NCBI GenBank assembly: GCA_964478325.1
Contig: CAYZIA010000025.1
Span: 1 to 17,463, forward strand
Length of the DNA stretch: 17,463 nt
Direction: 5' to 3'
Origin: DUAL01 sp964478325
Lineage (GTDB): Bacteria > Bacteroidota > Bacteroidia > Flavobacteriales > BACL11
The notes under the pieces were generated by a model. It was not told the origin of the DNA. It worked only from the letters and a program-made list of their open reading frames with translations, and did no database searches. A program made the position numbers and the translations under genes. This document shows positions 7,126-14,780 of the stretch, piece by piece; position 1 is the first letter of the stretch, and each line of letters opens with the position of its first letter.

Positions 7126-8690
7126 AAAAAATATTAATTGTCACATTACTAAATTGTTTAATTGCTACATTATCATTCTCACAAAAAAAACCAAAATTGG
7201 TAGTTGGTATTGTAGTAGATCAAATGCGTTACGATTATATTTATCGTTTTTGGGAAGATCTTGGAGATAATGGTTTTAAAAAACTAATTAATGAAGGACA
7301 CTTTTTTCGTAATTGCCAGTTCGGATATGCTCCTACCTATACAGGTCCAGGTCATGCCTCTATTTTTACAGGCACTACTCCTTCCGTTCATGGAATAATT
7401 GCAAATGATTGGTACGATAAAGAATCTGGAGAATATATTTATTGCGCAGGAGATGGTGATGTGCATACTATTTGTAATTGTGAACAAAAGAATATAGATA
7501 TACAATCTAAAGATGGAAAAATGTCACCTCACCATATGCTTACCTCAACATTCTCGGATGAATTAAAATTATTTAATGAAGAGAGTAAAGTAGTTGGTAT
7601 CTCATTAAAAGACAGAGGAGCAATTTTATCTGCAGGACATTCAGCAAATGCAGCTTATTGGATGGATAGTGAAGGTAAATGGATTACGTCTTCTTATTAT
7701 ATGGATGCATTACCGGCATGGCTAGAAGAAGAAAATACAAGAAATAAGATCTCAAAATACATGAGTGGAATATGGAAAGTCAAAAATGAATTCACTCATA
7801 ATTTAGATACTCTTCTGAAAATAAATGGAAGAGGTTCTATCAAAAAAACACCTTTTGGAAATACTATTTTGAATGATTTAGCTATCCGTATTTTAAAAGA
7901 AGAAAAGTTAGGGAAAAACAAAACAACCGATTGCTTGTTTATTAGTTATTCTTCTACGGATTATATCGGACATCAATATGGGCCACATGCAGCAGAACTT
8001 GTAGATACTTACATCCGTTTAGATAAAGACATTGCTCAACTTTTAAAAAGTATCGTTAGTAAAGTAGGTTTTGAAAATGTGGTTGTCTTTTTAACTGCTG
8101 ACCATGGAGTAGTCTCAGAGCCAAAAGAACTTTTGGAACGAAAAATACCAGCAGGATATTTTGAAAGTTCTCTGATGATTGATAGCTTAAAATTGTACTT
8201 AGCTCAAAAATTTGGGAAGGGAGAATGGGTAAAGAATTATTCTAACAATCAATTATTTTTGAATCATGCTTTGATAACTGAGAAGGGGTTGGAACTGGAG
8301 AAAATGCAACAAATCTGTGCAAATCTATTATTAAATATTGACGGAGTGAAAAATACTTTTACCGCCAAACAAATGCATAATAACGAATATCAGAACTCCT
8401 TTCATTCCCTTGTTCAGAGAGGGTACAACCAAAAAAGATCTGGGGATGTAATGGTGGCTTTGCAAACAGGATGGATCTCAAAATATTGGGAAAATGGAGG
8501 AACGACTCATGGCTCCTCTTATAGTTACGACACTCATGTTCCACTTATTTTCTGGGGAGGAAATATACCAAAAGGACAAACCGATAGGCAAGTAAATGTC
8601 CGTGATATTGCTCCAAGTATCAGCACCATTTTAGGCACTGCCTATCCTAATGGTTGTACAGGGAATCCTCTACAAGAAATTACAGAGTGA
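7122..8690 (+). CDS. PafA-like alkaline phosphatase, exported
   Basis: A 522-residue member of the alkaline phosphatase superfamily, closest by motif to PafA, the phosphate-irrepressible monoesterase of Bacteroidota. A Sec signal peptide occupies about residues 1-20 (MKKILIV, hydrophobic core, SFSQ), so it acts in the periplasm or outside. The first metal ligand is D33 (VVDQMRYDY). The nucleophile is probably T74 in YTGPGHAS, and N95 lies 21 residues on, the same spacing as T79-N100 in PafA. K163-x-R165 (SLKDRG) matches the PafA Lys/Arg pair that marks monoesterase activity. Further ligands are seen in SSTDYIGHQYG, TADHG and GGTTHGS. It likely releases phosphate from organic monoesters. It is coupled to the miniprotein gene by ATGA and to aroB by GTGA. 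Confidence 0.88.
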   Translation: MKKILIVTLLNCLIATLSFSQKKPKLVVGIVVDQMRYDYIYRFWEDLGDNGFKKLINEGHFFRNCQFGYAPTYTGPGHASIFTGTTPSVHGIIANDWYDKESGEYIYCAGDGDVHTICNCEQKNIDIQSKDGKMSPHHMLTSTFSDELKLFNEESKVVGISLKDRGAILSAGHSANAAYWMDSEGKWITSSYYMDALPAWLEEENTRNKISKYMSGIWKVKNEFTHNLDTLLKINGRGSIKKTPFGNTILNDLAIRILKEEKLGKNKTTDCLFISYSSTDYIGHQYGPHAAELVDTYIRLDKDIAQLLKSIVSKVGFENVVVFLTADHGVVSEPKELLERKIPAGYFESSLMIDSLKLYLAQKFGKGEWVKNYSNNQLFLNHALITEKGLELEKMQQICANLLLNIDGVKNTFTAKQMHNNEYQNSFHSLVQRGYNQKRSGDVMVALQTGWISKYWENGGTTHGSSYSYDTHVPLIFWGGNIPKGQTDRQVNVRDIAPSISTILGTAYPNGCTGNPLQEITE

Positions 8691-9676
8691 AAGAAGTAAT
8701 TTCAAACAATTATTCTATTTGGATAGGGACAGATTCGCTGTCCAAATTGGATGTTTTAGAATATTCAGAAGTTGCTATTTTAGTAGATGAAAATACAAGA
8801 AAAGATTGTCTTAATAAACTACCAAAAATACCTAATTCTAAAGTTATTGAGATCAAATCAGGGGAAAAAAACAAAAACATCTCTACTTGCAATTTTATTT
8901 GGCAAGAACTCACAAATCATAATTTTAGTAAAAATTCCTTACTGATAAATTTGGGTGGTGGAGTGATAGGCGATATGGGTGGTTTTTGCGCTGCTACTTA
9001 CAAAAGGGGCATAGATTTTATTCAAATTCCTACTACCTTACTCGCAATGACAGATGCCTCAATTGGAGGTAAATTAGGAGTTGATCTTTTAGCACTAAAA
9101 AATCAAATTGGATTATTTACAAATCCTAAATCAGTTTTAATTTATCCTGACTTTTTAGAGAGTCTTCCATTAAATCAATTAAAATCAGGATTTGCAGAAG
9201 TACTTAAACACGCTCTTATCTCAAATAAGAACTTATGGAATAAACTATTAAATACTTCTTTTGAGAAATTAAATTGGAATGAGATAATTTTACTTTCTGT
9301 AGAAATAAAAAATAAAATTGTTCTTTCTGACCCAAAAGAAAAAGGAGAACGAAGGAAACTTAATTTCGGACATACTTATGGACATGCGATTGAGAGTTTT
9401 TATCTTAAAAAAAGCACTCCCATCTTACATGGGCAAGCCATTGCATTAGGAATGCTAATTGAGAGTAAAATGTCTAGTTTATCTGAATCGGAAAAAGTAG
9501 AAATCACTGCATTTATTCTGTCCAATTTTACATTACCATACAATCCTGCTAAAAACCAATTAATAAATTTTATGAGAAATGATAAAAAAAATTTAGATGA
9601 AAAGATAAATTTTACTTTGCTAGACGGAATAGGAAGTTGTACTATAAATAATTTTTTTTCAGAAGATGAATTATAA
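8687..9676 (+). CDS. aroB: 3-dehydroquinate synthase (GTG start)
   Basis: Second step of the shikimate pathway: DAHP to 3-dehydroquinate, using NAD+ and a divalent metal; cytoplasmic. I place the start at GTG 8687, which overlaps the PafA stop as GTGA. The same frame is open back to a TTG at 8654, but the protein then begins with eleven residues that look unrelated to the family. The product is 329 residues, slightly short of the usual 340-360. NAD-binding GGGVIGDMGGF is at 90-100, the substrate-site stretch IPTTLLAMTDASIGGK at 114-129, and the metal ligands are E171 (GFAEVLKH), H229 (FGHT) and H248 (HGQA). The last 11 nt overlap aroA, the enzyme five steps later in the linear numbering, so both are probably made together. 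Confidence 0.95.
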   Translation: MKEVISNNYSIWIGTDSLSKLDVLEYSEVAILVDENTRKDCLNKLPKIPNSKVIEIKSGEKNKNISTCNFIWQELTNHNFSKNSLLINLGGGVIGDMGGFCAATYKRGIDFIQIPTTLLAMTDASIGGKLGVDLLALKNQIGLFTNPKSVLIYPDFLESLPLNQLKSGFAEVLKHALISNKNLWNKLLNTSFEKLNWNEIILLSVEIKNKIVLSDPKEKGERRKLNFGHTYGHAIESFYLKKSTPILHGQAIALGMLIESKMSSLSESEKVEITAFILSNFTLPYNPAKNQLINFMRNDKKNLDEKINFTLLDGIGSCTINNFFSEDEL

Positions 9677-10838
9677 AATATCACATCCTACAAAAGTAGT
9701 GGAATGTGAGATTGATTTACCAACCTCAAAAAGTATCTCTAACAGATTATTGATTATAAAAGCACTTTGTGAAGATAGTTTTGAGATTGAGAACTTATCT
9801 GAATCTGATGATACAAAAAATTTGATTTATTCTTTAAATACATTGAAAAATACAATTGATGTAGCGCATGGAGGTACAACTTTTCGTTTTTTAACTTCTT
9901 ATCTTGCAATTCAAAATGGTAAAGAATTTATTTTGACAGGATCAGATAGATTGAAAGAAAGACCTATTAAAGAACTTGTTGAAGCTCTAAAAATAATAGG
10001 TGCAAAAATTGAATATCTTGAAAATGATGGGTTTGCTCCACTCAAAATTTCTGGAAGTATCTTAAAGGGAGGTTTTGTGGAAATTGATGGAGGAATAAGT
10101 TCTCAATTTATTAGCTCTATCTTATTAATCTCTCCTGTTTTACAAAATGGAATTCAACTAAAAATAAATAATGATTTAGTCTCTAAACCATATATTGAAA
10201 TGACTTTGAAATTGATGAGTGAATTCGGAATACATTGGGAATGGAATGAGAATAGAATTGAAATAATACCTCAAAAATATGTTGGTAAAAATATTGTAAT
10301 AGAATCAGATTGGTCAGCAGTAACATTCTGGTTTGAGATCGCTGCACTCGCTAAGGAATGTAATATCAAATTAAATGGTCTTCTAAAAGAATCAATTCAA
10401 GGGGATAAAAAAGTTATGAAGTTATTTGAAAGATTAGGAGTTGATTCTGTATTTAAAAATAATCAACTTATTCTTACAAAGAATGGAGAAACTTCTTTAC
10501 CAGAAAAAATAGATTTATTGGAAACTCCTGACATATATCAGCCTTTAAAATGTACGCTTTCAGCATTGAGCATAAGTTCTGAGATTATAGGACTGAAAAC
10601 CTTAAGATATAAAGAAACAAATAGAATAATTGCAGTAGAAAATGAACTTGAGAAACTAAATTCCTCCAAACACATTGAAACGTATAAAGATCATAGAATG
10701 GCAATGAGTTTTGCTCCACTTTGTCTAAAATTTGGGAAATTGAAAATAAATAATTCAGAAGTGGTTAATAAGTCTTATCCTAATTTTTGGGAAGATCTGA
10801 AGAAAGGTGGCTTTACAATAGTTTCTTCAGCTGACTAA
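9666..10838 (+). CDS. aroA: 3-phosphoshikimate 1-carboxyvinyltransferase (EPSP synthase)
   Basis: Joins PEP and shikimate-3-phosphate to give EPSP, the target step of glyphosate; cytoplasmic. Recognisable sites are SKSISNR (21-27, with K22, S23 and R27 binding S3P), GGTTFRFL (69-76, the loop that binds PEP), LKERP (96-100), SSQ (145-147), the catalytic Asp D289 in TPDIYQP, KETNR (316-320) and YKDHRMAM (340-347). At 390 residues it is a little shorter than the typical 410-430. The PEP loop has Phe (residue 75) where E. coli has Pro101 and Thr where E. coli has Ala98, so it is a divergent variant; sensitivity to inhibitor cannot be read from this. It overlaps aroB by 11 nt and ends 26 bp inside the convergent HAD gene. 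Confidence 0.94.
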   Translation: MNYKISHPTKVVECEIDLPTSKSISNRLLIIKALCEDSFEIENLSESDDTKNLIYSLNTLKNTIDVAHGGTTFRFLTSYLAIQNGKEFILTGSDRLKERPIKELVEALKIIGAKIEYLENDGFAPLKISGSILKGGFVEIDGGISSQFISSILLISPVLQNGIQLKINNDLVSKPYIEMTLKLMSEFGIHWEWNENRIEIIPQKYVGKNIVIESDWSAVTFWFEIAALAKECNIKLNGLLKESIQGDKKVMKLFERLGVDSVFKNNQLILTKNGETSLPEKIDLLETPDIYQPLKCTLSALSISSEIIGLKTLRYKETNRIIAVENELEKLNSSKHIETYKDHRMAMSFAPLCLKFGKLKINNSEVVNKSYPNFWEDLKKGGFTIVSSAD

Positions 10839-11505
10839 GGCAACTAATCTCAAAAGCAATCTTCTCGATATGTTTTTCTCTTTTAGGATTAAAATAAACT
10901 CCATCTATTCCACAATTTTGACACCCCAACATATCTACTTCTAGATCATCTCCAACATAAACGCTTTCACTTGATTCTGCATTTGCATTTTCTAGGGCAA
11001 ACTCAAATATCTTAGGATTTGGCTTCATCACTCCAACTTTCTCCGAAGTAATAATAGTATCAAAGTATTTTGTCAAATTAGCGTATTTTAACTTAACATG
11101 CTGCACTTTATGAAATCCATTTGTAATAATATGTAGTTTGTATTTTTTACTGAGGTACTTCAAAACTTCAATGCTATGCGGAAATAATTGACCTTTTTTA
11201 GGGCAAATGGAAATGTATTGCTCGCCTATTTCTTCTGCTAGAGCAAAATCATATATATCAAAATCAGCAAGTGTTCTCTGAAACCTATCTCTCCTTAAAT
11301 TTACCTGAGATATCTCTCCAACCCTATAAAGCTCCCATAATCTTTCATTATGCTCTTTATAAATTCGAATAAAGTCATCCGACCTTTTTATCCCTTTTGC
11401 TTTTAAATTGAAAATCAAGAATAATTCTTCTAACGTACTATGAGAATTGATTTCAAAATCCCAGAGTGTCCGGTCTAAATCGAAAAAGATATGCTTAAAT
11501 CTCAT
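10813..11505 (-). CDS. HAD hydrolase, YjjG-like pyrimidine nucleotidase
   Basis: A 230-residue HAD-superfamily phosphatase resembling YjjG, which dephosphorylates (often non-canonical) pyrimidine mononucleotides; cytoplasmic. Motif I is FFDLDRTLWD with nucleophile D9 and acid/base D11; motif II is the Thr in HIITNG (T128); motif III is K161 in GVMKPNP; motif IV is VGDDLEVD (D186, D187, D191). The FDLDRTLWDF start is characteristic of this group. Its ATG directly follows the upp stop (TAG-ATG), so uracil salvage to UMP and a likely pyrimidine nucleotidase sit in one transcript, supporting a housecleaning or balancing role. The last 26 bp overlap the end of aroA on the other strand. General phosphatase activity is well supported; the exact nucleotide is inferred. 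Confidence 0.86.
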   Translation of the reverse strand: MRFKHIFFDLDRTLWDFEINSHSTLEELFLIFNLKAKGIKRSDDFIRIYKEHNERLWELYRVGEISQVNLRRDRFQRTLADFDIYDFALAEEIGEQYISICPKKGQLFPHSIEVLKYLSKKYKLHIITNGFHKVQHVKLKYANLTKYFDTIITSEKVGVMKPNPKIFEFALENANAESSESVYVGDDLEVDMLGCQNCGIDGVYFNPKREKHIEKIAFEISCLSQLKKLL

Positions 11506-12159
11506 CTATTTCTTCTCCCCAAATGCCAAATCACCTGCATCTCCCAAACCAGGAACAATATAAGATTGAGCAGTCATATCAGCATCTTCTGCTCCAAGCC
11601 AAAGTGTGCAATTTTGCATAGTAATATTCTCTTTCACATAATTTACTCCCTCGGTAGAAGCAATAATAGCCACAATATGAATATGTTTTGGTCTTGCTTT
11701 ATTTAAGATAGCTTCGATTACCAGAATCATAGATGAACCACTAGCTAACATAGGGTCACATAAAATTACCGTTTTACCATCTAAATCTGGTGAAGACATA
11801 TATTCAACCTTTACTTCAAAATCACCATCTTTTTTATTTTCTCTATAGGCAGAAATAAAACAATTATCAGAGCTGTCAAAGTAATTTAAGAAACCTTGAT
11901 GTAATGGCAATCCTGCTCTTAGAATTGTAGCTAAGACTGGATTTTCTTTCATTAAACTTTCTGTTGAAGTGCCAAGTGGAGTAGAAATTTCTGTGTTCTC
12001 ATATTCCATCTTTTTACTTATTTCATAAGCAAATATTTCTCCAATTCTTTCTATATTTCTTCTAAATCGCATAGAATCATTTTGAATATTTACATCTCTT
12101 ATCTCTTGAATAAAATGATTAAATACTGAATTTTGTTTTCCTAAATTAATTTTTTCCAT
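11506..12159 (-). CDS. upp: Uracil phosphoribosyltransferase
   Basis: Converts uracil plus PRPP to UMP in pyrimidine salvage; cytoplasmic. It has 217 residues, close to the usual 208-215. The PRPP loop VILCDPMLASGSSM is at 131-144, with Ser-Ser where many bacteria have Gly-Gly or Thr-Gly. The uracil-binding C-terminal signature YIVPGLGDAGDLAFG is at 200-214, and ILRAG at 79-83. The gene starts one codon after the stop of the GNAT-like gene, in the same frame (TAA-CTA-ATG), and abuts the HAD gene with no spacer, so it is part of a tightly packed four-gene unit. No separate promoter is visible. Confidence 0.96.
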   Translation of the reverse strand: MEKINLGKQNSVFNHFIQEIRDVNIQNDSMRFRRNIERIGEIFAYEISKKMEYENTEISTPLGTSTESLMKENPVLATILRAGLPLHQGFLNYFDSSDNCFISAYRENKKDGDFEVKVEYMSSPDLDGKTVILCDPMLASGSSMILVIEAILNKARPKHIHIVAIIASTEGVNYVKENITMQNCTLWLGAEDADMTAQSYIVPGLGDAGDLAFGEKK

Positions 12160-12162
12160 TAG

Positions 12163-13014
12163 TTATTTTCTGTTGATTAAAAAATAATGCTTCTTTTGCG
12201 CTCCAAATGAAGCATAAAATCGTCCTAAGGTAGGAATCATAGTGCCCTCAAAATCCAAAATTAAAGAATCTTTTTTATATTTTGCAATATAGTTGTCAAT
12301 TAAAAAATGATTCGCCCCAATTTCTCTTGCAGAACTATTAGATGCTGATAAAAGATAAACAGACCGGCCTAAGCAATTGCTAAAAAAAGCTGCGCTTATT
12401 AATTGCTCTTTCTTATAGACACCTAAACATTCCCCTTTTTCTTTTTGCTGTATTCTTTCTAGTAATTGAGATAACGTTACGTATGCTGATTTATCTAACT
12501 CTTTGACTTCTTTCCCTTTGTTTTGCTTAAAAAGTTTAATCAGTAAATCATTAGAACATCCTTTTATTTCTAGATTATTTTTCTTCGCTTTTTTCAGATT
12601 TCTTTTTACATTTTGAGAATATTCTTTTCTAATTCTTTCAATATCAGGTGAAATATCCAATTCAAAATTATTTTTTATTTTGGCATTTTCTAATCTATTA
12701 TGAATTTGTAAACTTCTTATCCAGATTCTTTTAGGAATTTCGCGTAAGAAAGCACCTACATTATTTGAGTCTTTAGAAGAAAATAAACCCAATTGTTGTG
12801 TAAAGAGAGGCTGAGAGATATAAAAGATTCCTATTCTTTTTTGAATCGGAATGGGGAAGATACTTTCATAATCATCCTCAATTAAAGCGCACCAATTTGG
12901 CGATACAACATCCAAATACCAAGAATACGCATAAATTCTTGATGTTAAAGCTGTCTCCAATCTTTGATCCCATTTTACTTTATCAATCTCTCTATGCTGT
13001 AAAAATCTTATCAC
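12163..13014 (-). CDS. GNAT/FemAB-like acyltransferase-type protein (GTG start)
   Basis: I place the start at the GTG at 13014, overlapping the stop of the upstream gene as GTGA; the frame stays open to an ATG at 13065, but that start would overlap the neighbour by 55 nt. The product is then 283 residues and begins IRFLQHREIDK after the initiator. The middle (IRKEYSQNVKRNLKKAKKNN and the following segment) and the C-terminal half, with SAAFFSNCLGRSVYLLSASN, ANHFLIDNYI and a final YASFGAQKKHYF, resemble FemAB-type or GNAT-fold proteins, some of which move aminoacyl or acyl groups onto envelope precursors. No signal peptide or membrane segment is seen. It lies between a deacetylase-like gene and upp. 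The fold assignment is moderate; the substrate is unknown and I infer an envelope role only from context. Confidence 0.7.
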   Translation of the reverse strand: MIRFLQHREIDKVKWDQRLETALTSRIYAYSWYLDVVSPNWCALIEDDYESIFPIPIQKRIGIFYISQPLFTQQLGLFSSKDSNNVGAFLREIPKRIWIRSLQIHNRLENAKIKNNFELDISPDIERIRKEYSQNVKRNLKKAKKNNLEIKGCSNDLLIKLFKQNKGKEVKELDKSAYVTLSQLLERIQQKEKGECLGVYKKEQLISAAFFSNCLGRSVYLLSASNSSAREIGANHFLIDNYIAKYKKDSLILDFEGTMIPTLGRFYASFGAQKKHYFLINRK

Positions 13015-14315
13015 AATCTTGCAAATTTTATCATCTCGGTATAAACGTTTTTCCAACCCTCCCATTGTTTGTAGTTGCTAAAAGTATCATTATGCCAAAG
13101 TGAGATGAAAGTTCCATTTACATTTTTTACCTCATGAATTAATTCAGAAATTTGAGTAAAAGATTGCTCTGGACTTAGCTTTAAATAATATAACAGGGTA
13201 GCATCCATTACTGCAAAAGGATGAATCTTTATCGGAAGAATCTTTTCTGTATCCAAATTGTAAAAAGTAAAAACAGAACAAATGCTAGCCCTAAAACCAA
13301 TGGCAGAAGCATATCCCATTGTGTAATCATCTGTAATTCCTAAATCAGCTAATTGATTATAAGTTTCAGGAAGTGTTAATTTTAAAAAATGTTGTCTACT
13401 TTTAGTAACTTCCCTTTTTGTAATGCTTTCCAATCGCTTTATTTCTTTAGGTAATCTTTCAGAATTTGTATTAGATCCATAAGAAGGATGAATGCCAATT
13501 TGAGCATAATCTGCTAAACGTTTTATAAGAAGTTGAAACTTTCTTTTTGTAAAAGAAATATTTTTATCATTTAGACCATAATCCCCCAAAAGGATGAAAT
13601 AAATGACCTCTAAATTAAACTCCTTCTGCAATTTTAGTTGAAAATCAAATGTATCATAAGGATCTTTTTCCTTACCTAAAAGCACAGAGACCCTTTCCTG
13701 AATGCTTTTAAAATCACCACTTAAAACAGCACTTAATAATCCAGCAATAGACCGAACAAATCCTTTTTCTAGATAATAAAAAACATTATCAATATCAATA
13801 GTAGAAATATATTTGTAACTGGAAGAGGTCAATTCTAAATTAGGATACTTTCTAGAAATCTTCTCTACTAAAATTTTTGCCCAAATATTAATTACTGGCT
13901 TTTGTAAAAAATCATTCTTAAAAGCCAAGGAACTTTCTGCCTGAAATCTTTGATGCACATCTTTTACAAATGGGAGATATTCTTCATATCGGCTTACTAA
14001 ATAAAAGCTTGCTGAGAAAATATCAAAGGACATACTTGCTTTTGATTGAGATTGAAAAAAGATTGGAATTTCATTTTCAAAACTCACATTTATATCCTGC
14101 TGATTAATGCCTTTTTCATTTAACAACCCTACACTTTCAATAAAAATTTCATCCTCAAAACTATTATTTGAATAATTCAGTTTTGCTCCATCAAATGCTT
14201 TAAACTCAGATTCATTTTCTGTAAGCTGAAATTTGATATTGTAAATTTCATAGAAAAAAAGTTTAAAAATATACTTATGTCTTGATGTAATCTTAGGTAT
14301 GTAAATAAATAACAT
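13011..14315 (-). CDS. Polysaccharide deacetylase family protein (NodB-like, DUF7033-like N-terminus)
   Basis: A 434-residue protein with a N-terminal region (about 1-160) of the kind fused to NodB-type domains in Bacteroidota, followed by a probable carbohydrate esterase 4 fold. NodB-like motifs can be placed: STIDIDNVF (171-179; D174 and D176 where the family has its Asp pair), GIHPSYGS (274-281; candidate metal His), SRQHF (306-310), GFRAS (340-344) and SLWHND (405-410, the last motif). The family removes acetyl groups from N-acetylated or O-acetylated sugars, but motif 1 departs from the canonical TFDDG, so activity is not assured. There is no clear signal peptide, which is odd for a polysaccharide deacetylase and suggests a cytoplasmic precursor as substrate. 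Its stop overlaps the start of the GNAT-like gene. It begins the minus-strand array, with a palindrome 23 bp upstream. Confidence 0.75.
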   Translation of the reverse strand: MLFIYIPKITSRHKYIFKLFFYEIYNIKFQLTENESEFKAFDGAKLNYSNNSFEDEIFIESVGLLNEKGINQQDINVSFENEIPIFFQSQSKASMSFDIFSASFYLVSRYEEYLPFVKDVHQRFQAESSLAFKNDFLQKPVINIWAKILVEKISRKYPNLELTSSSYKYISTIDIDNVFYYLEKGFVRSIAGLLSAVLSGDFKSIQERVSVLLGKEKDPYDTFDFQLKLQKEFNLEVIYFILLGDYGLNDKNISFTKRKFQLLIKRLADYAQIGIHPSYGSNTNSERLPKEIKRLESITKREVTKSRQHFLKLTLPETYNQLADLGITDDYTMGYASAIGFRASICSVFTFYNLDTEKILPIKIHPFAVMDATLLYYLKLSPEQSFTQISELIHEVKNVNGTFISLWHNDTFSNYKQWEGWKNVYTEMIKFARL

Positions 14316-14337
14316 TAGTGTTTTAAAAAATAAACTG

Positions 14338-14354
14338 ATTCTCTATTAGAGAAT
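14338..14354. repeat. Short palindrome (7-bp arms, 3-nt centre) before the deacetylase gene
   Basis: ATTCTCT (14338-14344) and AGAGAAT (14348-14354) form a perfect inverted repeat around ATT. It lies 23 nt upstream of the deacetylase ATG and 13 nt beyond the rpsT terminator stem. It could be an operator for the deacetylase-upp unit or a second weak hairpin for the incoming rpsT transcript. No clear TAnnTTTG element is present here. Confidence 0.55.
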
Positions 14355-14363
14355 AAAAATAAT

Positions 14364-14397
14364 AAAAAAAGGCCTGACCCAATACAGGCAGGTCTTT
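14364..14397 (-). terminator. Rho-independent terminator after rpsT
   Basis: Read on the minus strand, AAAGACCTG (14397-14389) pairs with CAGGCCTTT (14376-14368) in a 9-bp stem with one G-U pair and a 12-nt loop. A run of seven T (14370-14364) follows. It starts 27 nt past the rpsT stop, the usual position for a terminator of the tRNA-Glu/rpsT transcript. Confidence 0.85.
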
Positions 14398-14423
14398 AAT
14401 TCTTGTAATCTAAAGACTCTTAT

Positions 14424-14675
14424 TTAGAGATTATTGAGATGTTTAGCTAATTTTGATTTCAAATTAGCCGCTTTATTCTTATGAATAATCTTTCGTTTTG
14501 CTAATCTATCGAGCATTGCTACTACTTTAGGGAAAAGCTCAGATGCTTCTTTCTTAGAAGTTAGTTGTTTTAACTTTCTTACTGCATTTCTCGCAGTTTT
14601 ATGATAGTATTTGTTAAACAATCTTCTTTTTTCTGATTGCCTAATTCGTTTAATTGCAGATTTATGATTTGCCAT
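14424..14675 (-). CDS. rpsT: 30S ribosomal protein S20
   Basis: Binds the 5' and 3' minor domains of 16S rRNA and is needed for proper 30S assembly. The 83-residue, very basic product starts MANHKSAIKRIRQSEKRR, the S20 hallmark, and continues with NKYYHKTARNAVRKLK and the C-terminal IIHKNKAANLKSKLAKHL that mirrors the family's helical bundle. Length is normal (83-90). It lies only 16 nt after the 3' end of tRNA-Glu with no promoter between, so the two are probably processed from one transcript that ends at the terminator 27 nt downstream. A 12-bp AT palindrome fills most of the spacer. Confidence 0.97.
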   Translation of the reverse strand: MANHKSAIKRIRQSEKRRLFNKYYHKTARNAVRKLKQLTSKKEASELFPKVVAMLDRLAKRKIIHKNKAANLKSKLAKHLNNL

Positions 14676-14678
14676 AAT

Positions 14679-14690
14679 TAAAATATTTTA
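14679..14690. repeat. AT-only palindrome between tRNA-Glu and rpsT
   Basis: TAAAATATTTTA is a perfect 12-bp palindrome occupying nearly all of the 16-nt gap between tRNA-Glu and the rpsT start. An RNA hairpin of A-U pairs alone would be weak. It may simply provide an unstructured, AU-rich leader and tRNA 3'-processing site for rpsT translation. Confidence 0.4.
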
Positions 14691-14691
14691 G

Positions 14692-14765
14692 TAGCCCGTA
14701 GGGGATTCGAACCCCTGTTACCAGGATGAAAACCTGGCGTCCTGACCTGACTAGACGAACGGGCC
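14692..14765 (-). tRNA. tRNA-Glu (anticodon UUC)
   Basis: A complete 74-nt cloverleaf on the minus strand. The acceptor arm GGCCCGT pairs with ACGGGCT with a G-U first pair. The D-arm contains GTCTAGTCAGGTCAGGAC, the anticodon arm is CCAGG-TTTTCAT-CCTGG with anticodon TTC, and the T-arm is CAGGG-GTTCGAA-CCCCTA-like with the usual TTCGAAT core. The discriminator is A and the CCA end is not encoded. The resemblance to bacterial tRNA-Glu is strong. It decodes GAA/GAG and also supplies the glutamyl-tRNA used for tetrapyrrole synthesis where that route exists. It is followed 16 nt later by rpsT and has its own consensus promoter. Confidence 0.96.
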
Positions 14766-14780
14766 ATTCTTCAGAAAAAT

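Noticed and set aside
7073..7270. Plus-strand open frame across the miniprotein/PafA junction
   Set aside because: Out of frame with both genes; the overlapping ATGA junction and the PafA signal peptide explain this sequence better.
9400..9684. Minus-strand open frame opposite the aroB 3' end
   Set aside because: Antisense shadow; aroB and aroA are both complete here.
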